41,452 nt of DNA from positions 1-41,452 of the forward strand of contig JAICXH010000013.1 in the NCBI GenBank assembly GCA_025981645.1. The letters are read 5' to 3'. Origin of the DNA: Burkholderiales bacterium (GTDB lineage Bacteria; Pseudomonadota; Gammaproteobacteria; Burkholderiales; Casimicrobiaceae). The translations under genes were made by a program, and so were the position numbers. Every line of letters starts with the position of its first letter. The stretch's first letter is position 1. Positions 29,152 through 38,351 of this stretch are shown here, one piece after another. The notes below the pieces were generated by a model that worked only from the letters and a program-made list of their open reading frames with translations, had not been told where the DNA came from and ran no database searches.

Positions 29152-32100
29152 CCGACGCGCGACCCGTCGCCGACAGGGCCGCGCCGCCCGCGTTCGGCGC
29201 GCTGCGTGCTGCCCTCGGCGACATCATGGCGGCGGACGTGGCGCGCCTTCGCGCACGCATCGATCGCAGCGAGCGTGAGGGGGCCGGCGCTTCGCTGCGC
29301 GCGAAGATCGCCGCCGAGATCGATCGTTCGCGCGGCATCCGGCGCGCGCGCGCCGAGGCCAAACCCGCGTTCGATCTCCCGCCCGAGCTGCCGGTGTCGC
29401 CGCGAGCCGACGAGATCGCCGCGGCGATTCGCGCGTATCCGGTGGTCATCGTCGCCGGCGAAACCGGGTCGGGCAAGACGACTCAGCTCCCCAAGATCTG
29501 CCTCACCGCCGGCCGCGGGGAGCGCGGCCAGATCGCGCACACGCAGCCGCGCCGGCTTGCCGCACGCTCGGTCGCAGCGCGTCTCGCGCGCGAGCTGCAC
29601 ACCGAGCTCGGCGACGCGGTCGGCTATCGCGTGCGCTTTGCCGAGCGCGCGAGGCGCGAAGGCTATGTGACGCTGATGACCGACGGCATTCTGCTCGCCG
29701 AGACCGAGCGCGATCGCGACCTCGTCCGCTACGACACGATCATCATCGACGAGGCGCACGAGCGCAGTCTCAACATCGACTTCCTGCTGGGTTATCTGCG
29801 CCAGCTCGTCGTCAGGCGCAGCGATCTTCGCGTCGTGATCACGTCGGCCACGCTCGACACCGATCGCTTCGCGCGACATTTCGCGGGGCCGGACGGTCCG
29901 GCGCCGGTGATCCGCGTATCGGGGCGCGGCTACCCTGTCGAGATCCGCTACCGCCCGCTCGTCGCAACGACGAGCGAGCCCGACGACGAGCAAGCGCTCG
30001 AAGACGCGGTGGCCGCCGCCGCCGACGAGCTGTGGCGAGACGGGCCCGGCGACATCCTCGCGTTTCTGCCCGGCGAGCGCGAGATCCGCGAAACCGCCGA
30101 CGTGCTGCGCCGGGCCTTCGCCGCGCGTCCGTGGGCCGCCGCGGTCGAGGTGCTCCCGCTCTATGCGCGGCTCGCATTCGACGCGCAGCAGCGAGTGTTC
30201 GCGCCGTCGCGCGGCCGGCGCATCGTGCTCGCGACCAACGTCGCCGAGACCTCGCTCACCGTGCCCGGCATCCGCTGCGTCGTCGACAGCGGGCAGGCGC
30301 GCATCAAGCGCTACTCGCCGCGCAATCGGACCACGCAGCTTGCGATCGAGAAGGTCTCGCGCGCGTCGGCGGACCAGCGCGCCGGGCGCTGCGGCAGGCT
30401 CGGCCCCGGCGTCTGCGTGCGCCTCTATGCCGAGGATGACTACGCCGCACGTCCAGAGCACACCGACCCCGAGATCCAGCGCAGCTCGCTCGCCGGCGTG
30501 ATCCTGCGGATGGCTGCGCTCGAGCTCGGCGACCCTGCGGCCTTTCCGTTCGTCGACCCGCCGCCGCCGCGCGCGATTGCCGACGGCCGGAGGCAGCTCG
30601 AGGAGCTCGGCGCGCTCGACGCCGCCGCCGGCCTGACCGCAGGCGGGCGCGAACTCGCGAGGCTGCCGCTCGATCCGCGCGTCGCACGCATCGTGCAGGC
30701 AGCGCGCGAGCGCGGCTGCCTCGCCGAAGCGCTCGTCGTCGCCAGCGCGCTCGCGGTACCCGATCCACGCGAGCGTCCGCACGAGCGGGCGCAGTCGGCC
30801 GATCAGGCGCAGCTTCGATTCCGCGATGCGCGAAGCGATTTTCTCTCGCTGATCGCGCTGTGGGAGTTCTTCGACGACGCGTTGCGCGAGCGCCAGTCGC
30901 ACCGGCACCGCGTCGAGGCGTGCCGCGAGCATTACGTGTCGTTCCTGCGCCTCTGCGAATGGCGCGACGTGCACATGCAGCTTCGCCGGGCGCTGGTCGA
31001 AGCGGGCTGGCGCGTCGATACGACATTGCCGCCGAAGATCGATGCGCTGCGCTACGAGGCGCTGCATCGCTCGCTCCTCGCGGGACTCCTCGGCAACATC
31101 GGCACGCGCGCGACGACTGCGGGTGCCGCACCGGGACAGTACGACGGCGCGCGCGGGCTCGCTTTCCATCTGCATCCCGGCTCGGGCATCGCGAAGAAGC
31201 CGCCGCGCTGGGTCGTTGCCGCCGAGCTCACGCAGACGACGCGCCTCTATGCGCGCTGCGTCGCGCTGGTCGAGCCGGCGTGGATCGAGGCCGAGGCGGG
31301 GTCACGCGCCGAGCGCGAATACTTCGAACCGCACTGGGACCGCGAGCGCGGCGAGGTGGTGGCGAGCGAGCGGGTCAGGCTCTACGGCCTGACGCTGTGC
31401 GCGAAGCGGCCGGTTTCGTTCGGCGCGATCGATCCGCCGCGCGCGCGCGACGTGTTCCTCCGCGAGGCGCTTGTCGGCGCCGAGCTCGGCGTCGCCGCGC
31501 CGTTCCTCGACCGCAACCGCGCGCTGATCGACGAGGTGATCGAGCTCGAGCACAAGGCGCGAAGGCAGGACGTGCTCATCGACGAGGCCGCACTCGCCGC
31601 GCTCTATGCCGTTCGGGTCCCCGATGGCATCGCGACGCGCGCCGGCTTCGAGCATTGGCGAAGGCGCGCCGAGAGGTCCGATCCCGATTGCCTCGCGTTC
31701 ACGCGCGACGAGCTGATGCGCCACGCGGCGGCGCAGGTGACCGAGGAGCTCTTTCCCGCGACGCTGCGGATCGCCGGAACGGATCTGCCCCTTCGCTACC
31801 GCTTCGCCCCGGGCGATCCGCGCGACGGCGTCACCGTTGTGGTGCCGCTCGCGCTCTTGAACCAGGTCGATGCGGCCGCGCTCGATTGGCTGGCGCCCGG
31901 GATGATCCGCGACAAGGCGACCCACCACCTGAAAGGGCTGCCGAAGGCGTGGCGGCAGCGGGTCGTGCCGATCGCGGAGACGGTGACGGCGTTTCTCGTC
32001 GACGAGCCCGACCGCAGCCTGCCCGTGACTGCGGCGCTCGCGGCGTTCCTCGGGCGCCGTCTCGGCGAGACGCCGCCGAACGCGTGCTTCGACACCGACG

Positions 32101-33107
32101 CCGTTCCGACGCAGTGGCAGATGAACATCGAAGTGGTCGACGCCGAAGGCGCCGAGCTCGATTCCGGCCGCGATCTCGACGCGTTGCGCGTGCGGCTCGC
32201 CGAGGCGCTGCGACTCTCGCTCGCGGAATCGACGCCGGAGTTCGAGCGGCGCGGACTCGTCGGCTGGGATTTCGGGACGCTGCCCGAGTCGCTCGCCATC
32301 GAGACGGCCGCGGGGCGGATCGTCGCCTGGCCGGCGATCGTCGACGAAGGCGAGACCGTAGCGCTCACGCTCGAAGATCGGCGCGAGGGGGCGGCCGCCC
32401 TGTCACGTCGCGGCGTCGCGCGCCTCGTTGCGATCGCCATCGGAGCATCGCTGCGTCAGCGCCTCGCTCCGCCGGCAAGCTGGACGGGAACCGCGCTGAA
32501 GCTTCGCGAGGCGATGACGCCCGAGCGCCTGCACGAAGATCTGTCGGCGGCGATCATCGATCGCGCCTTCGTCGGCGACGACGCGCTCCCGCGCGATGCC
32601 GCCGCGTTCGCGACCCTCGTCGCGCGGGCCCGCGCGCGCCGGCCCGCGGTCATCGACTCGGCCCTGGCGCTGGTGTCGTCGGTGGCCTCCGCGTACCAGC
32701 CGCTGTCGCGGCAGATCGACGCGCTTGCGCCGGGTCAGCGCGCGCTCGCCCGCGACGCGCGGGCGCAACTCGACGCGCTCGTGTACCCGGGATTCCTCGC
32801 GGCGACGCCGTGGGAGCGTCTGCAGCACCTGCCGCGCTACCTCCGCGCGCTCGAGCGCCGCCTGCAGCGTGCGCGCGAGCATCCCGAGCGCGAGGCGCGG
32901 CACGCCGCCGAGGTCGCGCTCTGGTGGGCACGCTACCTCGATCGCGCGGCCGGCGCGCGCCGAAGCGGCGGTCCGCCACCCGAGCTCGAGGCGTTCCGCT
33001 GGATGATCGAGGAATTGCGGGTGTCACTGTTCGCCCAGGAGCTGCGCACACCGGCGCCTGTGTCATTCAAGCGAATCGAGCGCGCCTGGGCCGCGCTTTC
33101 GCGCTGA
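29148..33107 (+). CDS. hrpA: ATP-dependent RNA helicase HrpA (DEAH box)
   Basis: About 1319 residues, the usual HrpA length. Walker A is GETGSGKT (104-111), motif Ia HTQPRRLAAR, motif II DEAH (201-204), motif III SAT (233-235), and motif VI is in SADQRAGRCGRLGPG. Helicase-associated, OB-fold and DUF3418 C-terminal regions follow (for example RYRFAPGDPRDGVTVVVPLALLNQV). In other bacteria HrpA acts on mRNA and rescues collided ribosomes. I start it at a GTG (29148) that overlaps the CPBP-protein stop as GTGA; an in-frame ATG at 29226 is the alternative and would drop 26 residues. Neither has a strong ribosome binding site. Confidence 0.94.
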   Translation: MTDARPVADRAAPPAFGALRAALGDIMAADVARLRARIDRSEREGAGASLRAKIAAEIDRSRGIRRARAEAKPAFDLPPELPVSPRADEIAAAIRAYPVVIVAGETGSGKTTQLPKICLTAGRGERGQIAHTQPRRLAARSVAARLARELHTELGDAVGYRVRFAERARREGYVTLMTDGILLAETERDRDLVRYDTIIIDEAHERSLNIDFLLGYLRQLVVRRSDLRVVITSATLDTDRFARHFAGPDGPAPVIRVSGRGYPVEIRYRPLVATTSEPDDEQALEDAVAAAADELWRDGPGDILAFLPGEREIRETADVLRRAFAARPWAAAVEVLPLYARLAFDAQQRVFAPSRGRRIVLATNVAETSLTVPGIRCVVDSGQARIKRYSPRNRTTQLAIEKVSRASADQRAGRCGRLGPGVCVRLYAEDDYAARPEHTDPEIQRSSLAGVILRMAALELGDPAAFPFVDPPPPRAIADGRRQLEELGALDAAAGLTAGGRELARLPLDPRVARIVQAARERGCLAEALVVASALAVPDPRERPHERAQSADQAQLRFRDARSDFLSLIALWEFFDDALRERQSHRHRVEACREHYVSFLRLCEWRDVHMQLRRALVEAGWRVDTTLPPKIDALRYEALHRSLLAGLLGNIGTRATTAGAAPGQYDGARGLAFHLHPGSGIAKKPPRWVVAAELTQTTRLYARCVALVEPAWIEAEAGSRAEREYFEPHWDRERGEVVASERVRLYGLTLCAKRPVSFGAIDPPRARDVFLREALVGAELGVAAPFLDRNRALIDEVIELEHKARRQDVLIDEAALAALYAVRVPDGIATRAGFEHWRRRAERSDPDCLAFTRDELMRHAAAQVTEELFPATLRIAGTDLPLRYRFAPGDPRDGVTVVVPLALLNQVDAAALDWLAPGMIRDKATHHLKGLPKAWRQRVVPIAETVTAFLVDEPDRSLPVTAALAAFLGRRLGETPPNACFDTDAVPTQWQMNIEVVDAEGAELDSGRDLDALRVRLAEALRLSLAESTPEFERRGLVGWDFGTLPESLAIETAAGRIVAWPAIVDEGETVALTLEDRREGAAALSRRGVARLVAIAIGASLRQRLAPPASWTGTALKLREAMTPERLHEDLSAAIIDRAFVGDDALPRDAAAFATLVARARARRPAVIDSALALVSSVASAYQPLSRQIDALAPGQRALARDARAQLDALVYPGFLAATPWERLQHLPRYLRALERRLQRAREHPEREARHAAEVALWWARYLDRAAGARRSGGPPPELEAFRWMIEELRVSLFAQELRTPAPVSFKRIERAWAALSR

Positions 33108-33123
33108 TCGGCCCCGACCAGCA

Positions 33124-33153
33124 TTGGCACGGCGTCGGCCCCCATGCTAGAGT
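33124..33153 (+). promoter_or_regulatory. Promoter upstream of the DUF1631 gene
   Basis: TTGGCA (33124-33129), an 18-base spacer and TAGAGT (33148-33153), preceded by TG one base earlier (TGCTAGAGT), so an extended -10. It lies in the 131-base gap between hrpA and the DUF1631 gene, about 85 bases before the chosen start. Confidence 0.5.
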
Positions 33154-33238
33154 CGATGCACTCGCACACGCGCCAACCTCCCGAACCGGCTGGGTTCGCC
33201 TCCACCACGATGCCCATTGCGCAGCCGCCCCGGAATAC

Positions 33239-35518
33239 GTGAACGCGACGACCAGCGCGGTGCCGGCGCGCCGCCCGATTCCCAGGGAATTCGCGCGCAT
33301 CCTGTCCGATTGCCGGGATCTCGCCGTTCACCGGCTGCTGCTCACGCTGACGTCGCTCCAGGATCGCGTCGGCGACATGCTGCTCGAACGCGCGGGCAAG
33401 TCCTACGTTCGCGACGAGCAGCAGCTCTTCCTGGAGGCGCGACAGACGCTCAAGGTCGAACGTCCGGCGCTGATGGCGGCGTTCGAGAAGTTCCTGCGTG
33501 CCGGCATCGAGGCGCGCATCGCGAGCGAGCCTGACTCGAAAGCCGACTTCTCGAAGCTCGACGCCGATGAGCTTTCGCTCGTCGACCTCACGACGCTCAA
33601 CCAGTCGGTGATCGTCGGCAACATCGTGCGCAGCGTCGAGAACCTCTGCCACGACGAGCTGCAGACGCTCAATCGCGGCGTCGGTCACCTGCTCGCCCGA
33701 CCCGAGCTCGAATCGCACGACAATCCGCTTGGCCCGGCGACGGTGATCGACGCCTACGCGCGCGCCATCGATGGTCTCGAAGTCGAGTCGAAGGTCAAGT
33801 TCCAGATTCTCAAGGAGCTGAACCTCGCGCCGCTTGCCGAGATCGGCGCGATCTACGCCGACGTCAACCGCCATCTCGCGAACCTCCACATCGTGCCGCC
33901 GCGCAGCGGGCGCCGGCGGGCCGATCGCACGCCGCCGCAGCGACGCCCCGCGAGGCAGCCCGAGCCGACCCCGCCGCCACCGTCCGAGATGGACATCATG
34001 GCGATGTTTCGCCAGATCGCCTCGCAGGGAAATTCCCCACTCGCCGGACATCCCGCGCCGCCGCCGCCGGCATCGATGGTGCTGCCGCCGATGCCGCCGA
34101 CGCCGTCGGGTTACATCCCCGGCCCGCCGATTCTCGCGAGCAGCGCGCTGCACGAAGGCCTGACGCGCCTGCAGGCCGGCCAGACCGGCTTCGACATCGA
34201 AGGCCAGACGATCACCTTCGCCGGTATTCCGATCGGCACGCACAACGTCCTGCGCGATCTGCAGGAATCGCCGCTCGGCCAGCGCGCGAACCAGCTCGAA
34301 GCGATGACCATCGAGATGGTCGCGATGCTGTTCGACTTCGTGTTCGAGACGCGCGATCTGCCGGACGGCATCAAGGCGTTGCTCGCCCGGCTGCAGATTC
34401 CGGTGCTGAAGGTCGCGATGCTCGACGGCGCGTTCTTCGCGAAGAAGGCGCATCCGGCACGATTGCTCGTCAACGCGCTCGCGGCAGCCGGGCTCGGCTG
34501 GGCACCGGAGATGGGCCAGGACGACCCGCTCTACCGGATCATCGATCGCATCGTCCACCGGATCATCGACGGCTTCGCCGAGGACCTCGCGATCTTCGAC
34601 CAGCTTCGCGGCGAGCTCGACGCGTTCCTCTCGGCCGAGGAGCAGGCAGCCGAGGCGACCTTTGCACCGTCCACCGAGGCGATCAACGAGAGCGATCGGC
34701 GCGACCTTGCGGCGGCGATCGCGCGCGCCGAAGTCGAGCGGCGTGTCGAGAGCTACCCGATCCCGCAGTTCCTCGCCGAATTCCTGCGCCGGCACTGGCA
34801 GCAGGCGCTCGAGAACGCCTATCTGCGCGACGGGCAGGACAGCGACGCCTGGTCGTCGAGCGTCGCGACGCTCGAGGACCTCGTCTGGAGCGTCCAGCCG
34901 AAGAAGGCGACCGAGGATCGGCGCCACCTCGTCGCGCTGCTGCCGTCGCTCTTGAAGCGCATGAACGCGAACGTCCCGGCGGCGCAATGGGCGCCGGGCG
35001 AGCGCGACACGTTCATGTCGCACCTCGTCGAGGCGCACGCCGCGGCGGTCAAGCCGTCGCTCGCGTCGACGCCTTCGCCGACAGCGGCGATGGCCGATGC
35101 CGCGCGCGCCGACGCGGCGGCAGCCGCCGCGTCGGGCGACGCTGCCGCGGCCGCGCGCGCCGAGGCCCTCGCCGCCGCGATGGCGCCGGCAGAGCGCGCC
35201 GAGGAGGCCGCCGCGGTGCTCGACGACGAGTACCTCGAAATCGCATCGAGCCTCGAGCGAGGGCAGTGGGTCGAATTCGAAAACGAGGACGGCCAGATTT
35301 CGTTCGCCAAGCTTGCCTGGGTGAGCCCGTTGCGCGGCACGTACCTCTTCACGAATCGACAGGGACAGAAGGCGGTGTCGATGACGGCGGAGGAGCTCGC
35401 TGGCCAGTTCCGCGAGAATCGCGCACGGCTCGTCGAGGCCGAGCCGCTGATCGATCGCGCGTTCACGAGCGTCATCAGCGAGCTCTCGGGTCGCTACGAG
35501 CTCGCCGCCGCCGGCTGA
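33239..35518 (+). CDS. DUF1631 family protein
   Basis: A 759-residue protein of the DUF1631 family, common in Beta- and Gammaproteobacteria and of uncertain function. It is soluble and mostly helical. It opens RRPIPREFARILSDCRDLAVHRL and has a Pro/Arg-rich low-complexity stretch (about 220-300, PPPPSEMDIM). A large central helical part with QLEAMTIEMVAMLFDFVFETRDLPDGIKALLARLQIPVLKVAMLD-like blocks (the family hallmark) follows, then an Ala-rich helix (about 615-655). It ends in a small beta-rich domain (GQWVEFENEDGQISFAKLAW, then YLFTNRQGQKAVSMT) that resembles PilZ-type folds. There is no in-frame ATG near the N-terminus, so a GTG at 33239 is chosen. Length matches relatives. Confidence 0.85.
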   Translation: MNATTSAVPARRPIPREFARILSDCRDLAVHRLLLTLTSLQDRVGDMLLERAGKSYVRDEQQLFLEARQTLKVERPALMAAFEKFLRAGIEARIASEPDSKADFSKLDADELSLVDLTTLNQSVIVGNIVRSVENLCHDELQTLNRGVGHLLARPELESHDNPLGPATVIDAYARAIDGLEVESKVKFQILKELNLAPLAEIGAIYADVNRHLANLHIVPPRSGRRRADRTPPQRRPARQPEPTPPPPSEMDIMAMFRQIASQGNSPLAGHPAPPPPASMVLPPMPPTPSGYIPGPPILASSALHEGLTRLQAGQTGFDIEGQTITFAGIPIGTHNVLRDLQESPLGQRANQLEAMTIEMVAMLFDFVFETRDLPDGIKALLARLQIPVLKVAMLDGAFFAKKAHPARLLVNALAAAGLGWAPEMGQDDPLYRIIDRIVHRIIDGFAEDLAIFDQLRGELDAFLSAEEQAAEATFAPSTEAINESDRRDLAAAIARAEVERRVESYPIPQFLAEFLRRHWQQALENAYLRDGQDSDAWSSSVATLEDLVWSVQPKKATEDRRHLVALLPSLLKRMNANVPAAQWAPGERDTFMSHLVEAHAAAVKPSLASTPSPTAAMADAARADAAAAAASGDAAAAARAEALAAAMAPAERAEEAAAVLDDEYLEIASSLERGQWVEFENEDGQISFAKLAWVSPLRGTYLFTNRQGQKAVSMTAEELAGQFRENRARLVEAEPLIDRAFTSVISELSGRYELAAAG

Positions 35519-35533
35519 CGTCGCGCGCGCCGG

Positions 35534-35980
35534 ATGAACGGCCTCACCGGAAGCGGGAAGCGCTTCGACGAAGTGCGCATCGGCGACCGCTTCGAGAGCG
35601 CGATCACCGTCACCGAGACGCATCTCGTGCTGGGAGCCGGTCTGATCGGAGACTTCAACCCGCACCACGTGAATGCCGAGTATGCGAAAGGCACCCGCTT
35701 TGGCACGCCGATCCTGCACGGGATGATGACGTCGGCGATCATGGGAGCCGCGGTCGGCATGTACTTTCACGGCACGGCGATCGCCTACCTCGAACACCGC
35801 GTGCGGTTCACGGCGCCGGTCCGCGCCGGCGACACGCTGACGGCGCGCTGGCAGGTGACCGGTCTCGAGCCGAAGCCGAAGCACGGCGGTGGCATCGTCG
35901 TTCTCGCCGGGCGGGCGTCGATCCAGGACGGCAGCGAGGTCGCCGAGGCGGAGGCGAAGATCCTGGTCGGCGGGCACTGA
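35534..35980 (+). CDS. MaoC-like hot-dog dehydratase
   Basis: A 148-residue single hot-dog domain of the MaoC/(R)-specific enoyl-CoA hydratase group. The hydratase-2 motif is visible as LIGDFNPHHVNAEYAKGT, with D40, N42 and H45 in the expected catalytic positions, followed by GTPILHGMMTSAIMG. The C-terminal half (YLEHRVRFTAPVRAGDTL) is the usual substrate-tunnel strand region. It probably hydrates or dehydrates a small acyl-CoA; the substrate is unknown. It starts 15 bases after the DUF1631 stop. A transporter gene set follows after 159 bases, so a shared catabolic role is possible but unproven. Confidence 0.88.
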   Translation: MNGLTGSGKRFDEVRIGDRFESAITVTETHLVLGAGLIGDFNPHHVNAEYAKGTRFGTPILHGMMTSAIMGAAVGMYFHGTAIAYLEHRVRFTAPVRAGDTLTARWQVTGLEPKPKHGGGIVVLAGRASIQDGSEVAEAEAKILVGGH

Positions 35981-36031
35981 CGCCGCGAGGGATCCTGCGG
36001 GACCCCCTCATGTCGGCGCCCGAACATGTCG

Positions 36032-36040
36032 TGCTACGAT
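36032..36040 (+). promoter_or_regulatory. Extended -10 element upstream of the transporter operon
   Basis: TGCTACGAT gives a TG-extended -10 (TACGAT at 36035-36040), 100 bases before the binding-protein start. No good -35 is visible. It is the only promoter-like element I see in the 159-base gap after the MaoC-like gene. Confidence 0.4.
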
Positions 36041-36139
36041 GATTGGGGCGGCAGGAACCTCGACCGGTTGGTCGCGGTCTGACCCGCGAAGCCGACGCCA
36101 GTCACGGCCTCGGGCGAAACAACATTGAGGAGGAGAGTC

Positions 36140-37384
36140 ATGGATGAGTTCACCCGGCGCAGGGCGCTCAAGGCCGGTCTCGCACTGGGCGCCGCGCCGC
36201 TCGTCGCCCACCCGATCCTGACCTACGGGCAGGGGGAATCGCCGATCAAGATCGGCATGCACGATCCGCTGACCGGAACCTACGCCGCCGAGGGCGAGAG
36301 CGAGGTCCGCGGCGCGAAGATGGCGCTCGAGGAGGTGAACGCGAAAGGCGGCATCCTCGGACGCAAGGTCGAGCTCATCGTCGAGGACGACAACGCGAAT
36401 GCGGGGCTCGCGGCGCAGAAGGCGCACAAGCTGATCGAGAAGGACGGCTGCTCGATGATCATGGGCGCTGTCTCATCGGCAACCGCGCTGTCGGTGAATC
36501 AGGTCGCGGCGCAGAAGGGCGTCCCCTACATGGTCACCGGGGGCCACACCGATCCGGTCACCGGAAAGGAGTGCCACTGGACGACGTTTCGCATCTGCAC
36601 GACGACCTACATGCTGGCGGCAGGGCTCGTCAACACGCTGGCGTCGAAGTTCGGCAAGAAGTGGTACTTCATCACGCCCGATTACGCGTTCGGGCACACG
36701 TTCCAGGCCGCGTACGCGAAGATCCTGCAGGGAATGGGCGGGACCGTGCTCGGCAATTCGCTGTCGCCGCTCGGCACGACCGACTTCTCGTCGTATCTGA
36801 TCAAGGCGCAATCGACGAATCCGAGCGTGCTGATCCTGCTCGTCGACGGCCAGGACCTCGTCAACTGCATGAAGCAGGCTGTGCAGTTCGGCCTGCAGAA
36901 GAAGATCCCGATCGGTGGTGGGCTGTCCGAGCTCGAGGTGCTGAGGGCGCTGCCGACGGATGCGCGCCTCGGCTGGTGGACGCTCGAATGGTACTGGAGC
37001 CAGCCGGGTGTTCCGCACGTCAAGGAGTGGGTCGAGAAGTACAAGAAGACTTACCCGGACGGGAGCTACCCGAGCGCGCGGACGTGGTTCGGCTACGCCG
37101 GGCTGCACGCGCTGGCGCTCGGCGCTGCGCACGCGAAGAGCATCGAGCCGGCCAAGCTCGCGCACGCGCTCGAAGGGATGGAGCTGCCGCCCGAGGTGAA
37201 GCTGCAGCCGCACAAGGTGTACTTCCGCAAGGAGGACCACCAGCTGATGGCGGGCGAGTTCCCCGGTGAGATCAAGCACGACGGCAAATATCCGGACCTG
37301 TTCAAGGTCGCGGAGGTGGTTCCGGGCGACAAGACCGCGCTGCCGGCTTCCGAGACCGGCTGCAAGCTCGACTATCCGGCGTGA
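36140..37384 (+). CDS. Branched-chain-amino-acid-type ABC transporter substrate-binding protein (Tat-exported)
   Basis: A 414-residue periplasmic binding protein of the LivK/Peripla_BP_6 type. The N-terminus (TRRRALKAGLALGAAPLVAH) is a twin-arginine signal, so it probably folds before export through Tat. The mature start PIKIGMHDPLTGTYAAEGES, then GAKMALEEVNAKGGILGRKVELIVEDD and the central GAVSSATALSVNQVAAQKGVPYM are family-typical. The ligand is not decided; relatives bind amino acids, amides, urea or aromatic acids. A strong ribosome binding site (GAGGAGGAGAG) precedes the ATG at 36140. A hairpin terminator follows its stop, so this gene is likely expressed well above the permeases. Confidence 0.92.
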   Translation: MDEFTRRRALKAGLALGAAPLVAHPILTYGQGESPIKIGMHDPLTGTYAAEGESEVRGAKMALEEVNAKGGILGRKVELIVEDDNANAGLAAQKAHKLIEKDGCSMIMGAVSSATALSVNQVAAQKGVPYMVTGGHTDPVTGKECHWTTFRICTTTYMLAAGLVNTLASKFGKKWYFITPDYAFGHTFQAAYAKILQGMGGTVLGNSLSPLGTTDFSSYLIKAQSTNPSVLILLVDGQDLVNCMKQAVQFGLQKKIPIGGGLSELEVLRALPTDARLGWWTLEWYWSQPGVPHVKEWVEKYKKTYPDGSYPSARTWFGYAGLHALALGAAHAKSIEPAKLAHALEGMELPPEVKLQPHKVYFRKEDHQLMAGEFPGEIKHDGKYPDLFKVAEVVPGDKTALPASETGCKLDYPA

Positions 37385-37419
37385 CCCGGCGCCGGCTGCG
37401 GCCGGCGTGTGGCATGATG

Positions 37420-37454
37420 CCCGGCGGCGGACGGCCATCCGCCGCCGGGTTTTT
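37420..37454 (+). terminator. Strong intrinsic terminator/attenuator between binding protein and permeases
   Basis: A perfect 12-base stem, CCCGGCGGCGGA (37420-37431) with TCCGCCGCCGGG (37438-37449), around a six-base loop and followed directly by five T (37450-37454). It sits 36 bases after the binding-protein stop and 28 bases before the permease start. Partial read-through would give the usual excess of binding protein over membrane parts. Confidence 0.88.
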
Positions 37455-37481
37455 GTTGCATCCAGGCGACGAGGGGGGCGC

Positions 37482-38351
37482 ATGCAGCTTCTGTTGTTCA
37501 ACGCGTTCAACGGGCTGATCCAGGGAGTCTTCTACGCGCTGATGGCGCTCGGGCTCGCGCTGATCCTGTCGCTCAATTCGGTGATCAACATGGCGCACGG
37601 GGGCTTCCTCGTCATCGGCGCCTACCTCGCCTACACGCTCGCGCCGTACCTCGGATTCTGGGGGGCGCTCGTCGCAGGGCCGCTCGGCGCGGCGGTGATC
37701 GGGCTCATCGTCGAGCGCTTCCTCGTGCGGCCGCTCTACAAGCGCCCTGATCCGCTCTACACGCTGCTGCTCACCTTCGGGCTCGCTCTTATCATCGAAG
37801 ACATGACGCGCACGATCTGGGGCGCGCAGGGCCTGCCGTTCCAGATTCCCGACATCCTCAACTCGTCGGTGAGCTCGGTGCTGTTCTTCATCACCGGTTA
37901 CCGCGTGCTGGTCGTCGGCATCACGCTCCTCGTCGTGCTCGGCCTGTGGCTGATGCTGCGCTACACGCGCCTCGGCATCCGCATTCGCGCCGGCACGCTC
38001 GATCTCGAAACGGTATCGTCGCTCGGCGTCAACATCTACCTCCTTCGCGCGCTCAACTTCGCGCTCGGATGCCTGCTCGCGGGCCTCGCCGGCGTGCTGG
38101 CCGCGGGCATTCTCGGGTTGACGCCGCCGATGGGCAGCAGCCTCATCATGCCGAGCTTCGTCGCGATCATCGTCGGCGGGGTCGGCAGCCTCGTCGGCGC
38201 CGTCTTCGGGGGCCTCATCATCGGTGTCGCAGCCGGAATCACGACCACCTACTTTCCGGCGGCGAGCGATGCCGTCATCTACCTGATCATGCTGGTCGTT
38301 CTCGTGCTGCGGCCGCGCGGCCTGTTCGGCCAGGAAGGCTTGTTCGAATGA
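37482..38351 (+). CDS. Branched-chain-amino-acid-type ABC transporter permease (LivH-like)
   Basis: A 289-residue inner-membrane permease with about eight hydrophobic helices. Family-typical parts are FNGLIQGVFYALMALGLALILSLNSVINMAHGGFLVIGAY at the start and AGVLAAGILGLTPPMGSSLIMPSFVAIIVGGVGSLVGAVFGGL near the end. It pairs with the LivM-like permease to form the channel. The ATG at 37482 follows GAGGGGGG; the frame is open further upstream, but through the terminator. Its stop overlaps the livM-like start (ATGA). Confidence 0.94.
   Translation: MQLLLFNAFNGLIQGVFYALMALGLALILSLNSVINMAHGGFLVIGAYLAYTLAPYLGFWGALVAGPLGAAVIGLIVERFLVRPLYKRPDPLYTLLLTFGLALIIEDMTRTIWGAQGLPFQIPDILNSSVSSVLFFITGYRVLVVGITLLVVLGLWLMLRYTRLGIRIRAGTLDLETVSSLGVNIYLLRALNFALGCLLAGLAGVLAAGILGLTPPMGSSLIMPSFVAIIVGGVGSLVGAVFGGLIIGVAAGITTTYFPAASDAVIYLIMLVVLVLRPRGLFGQEGLFE

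Noticed and set aside
28953-31175. A 740-codon minus-strand frame opposite hrpA
   Set aside because: Arginine-rich composition typical of antisense reading in GC-rich DNA; hrpA motifs on the plus strand are intact.
32933-35977. A 1014-codon minus-strand frame opposite the DUF1631 and MaoC-like genes
   Set aside because: Same antisense artefact; no ribosome binding site or family match, and it crosses two real genes.
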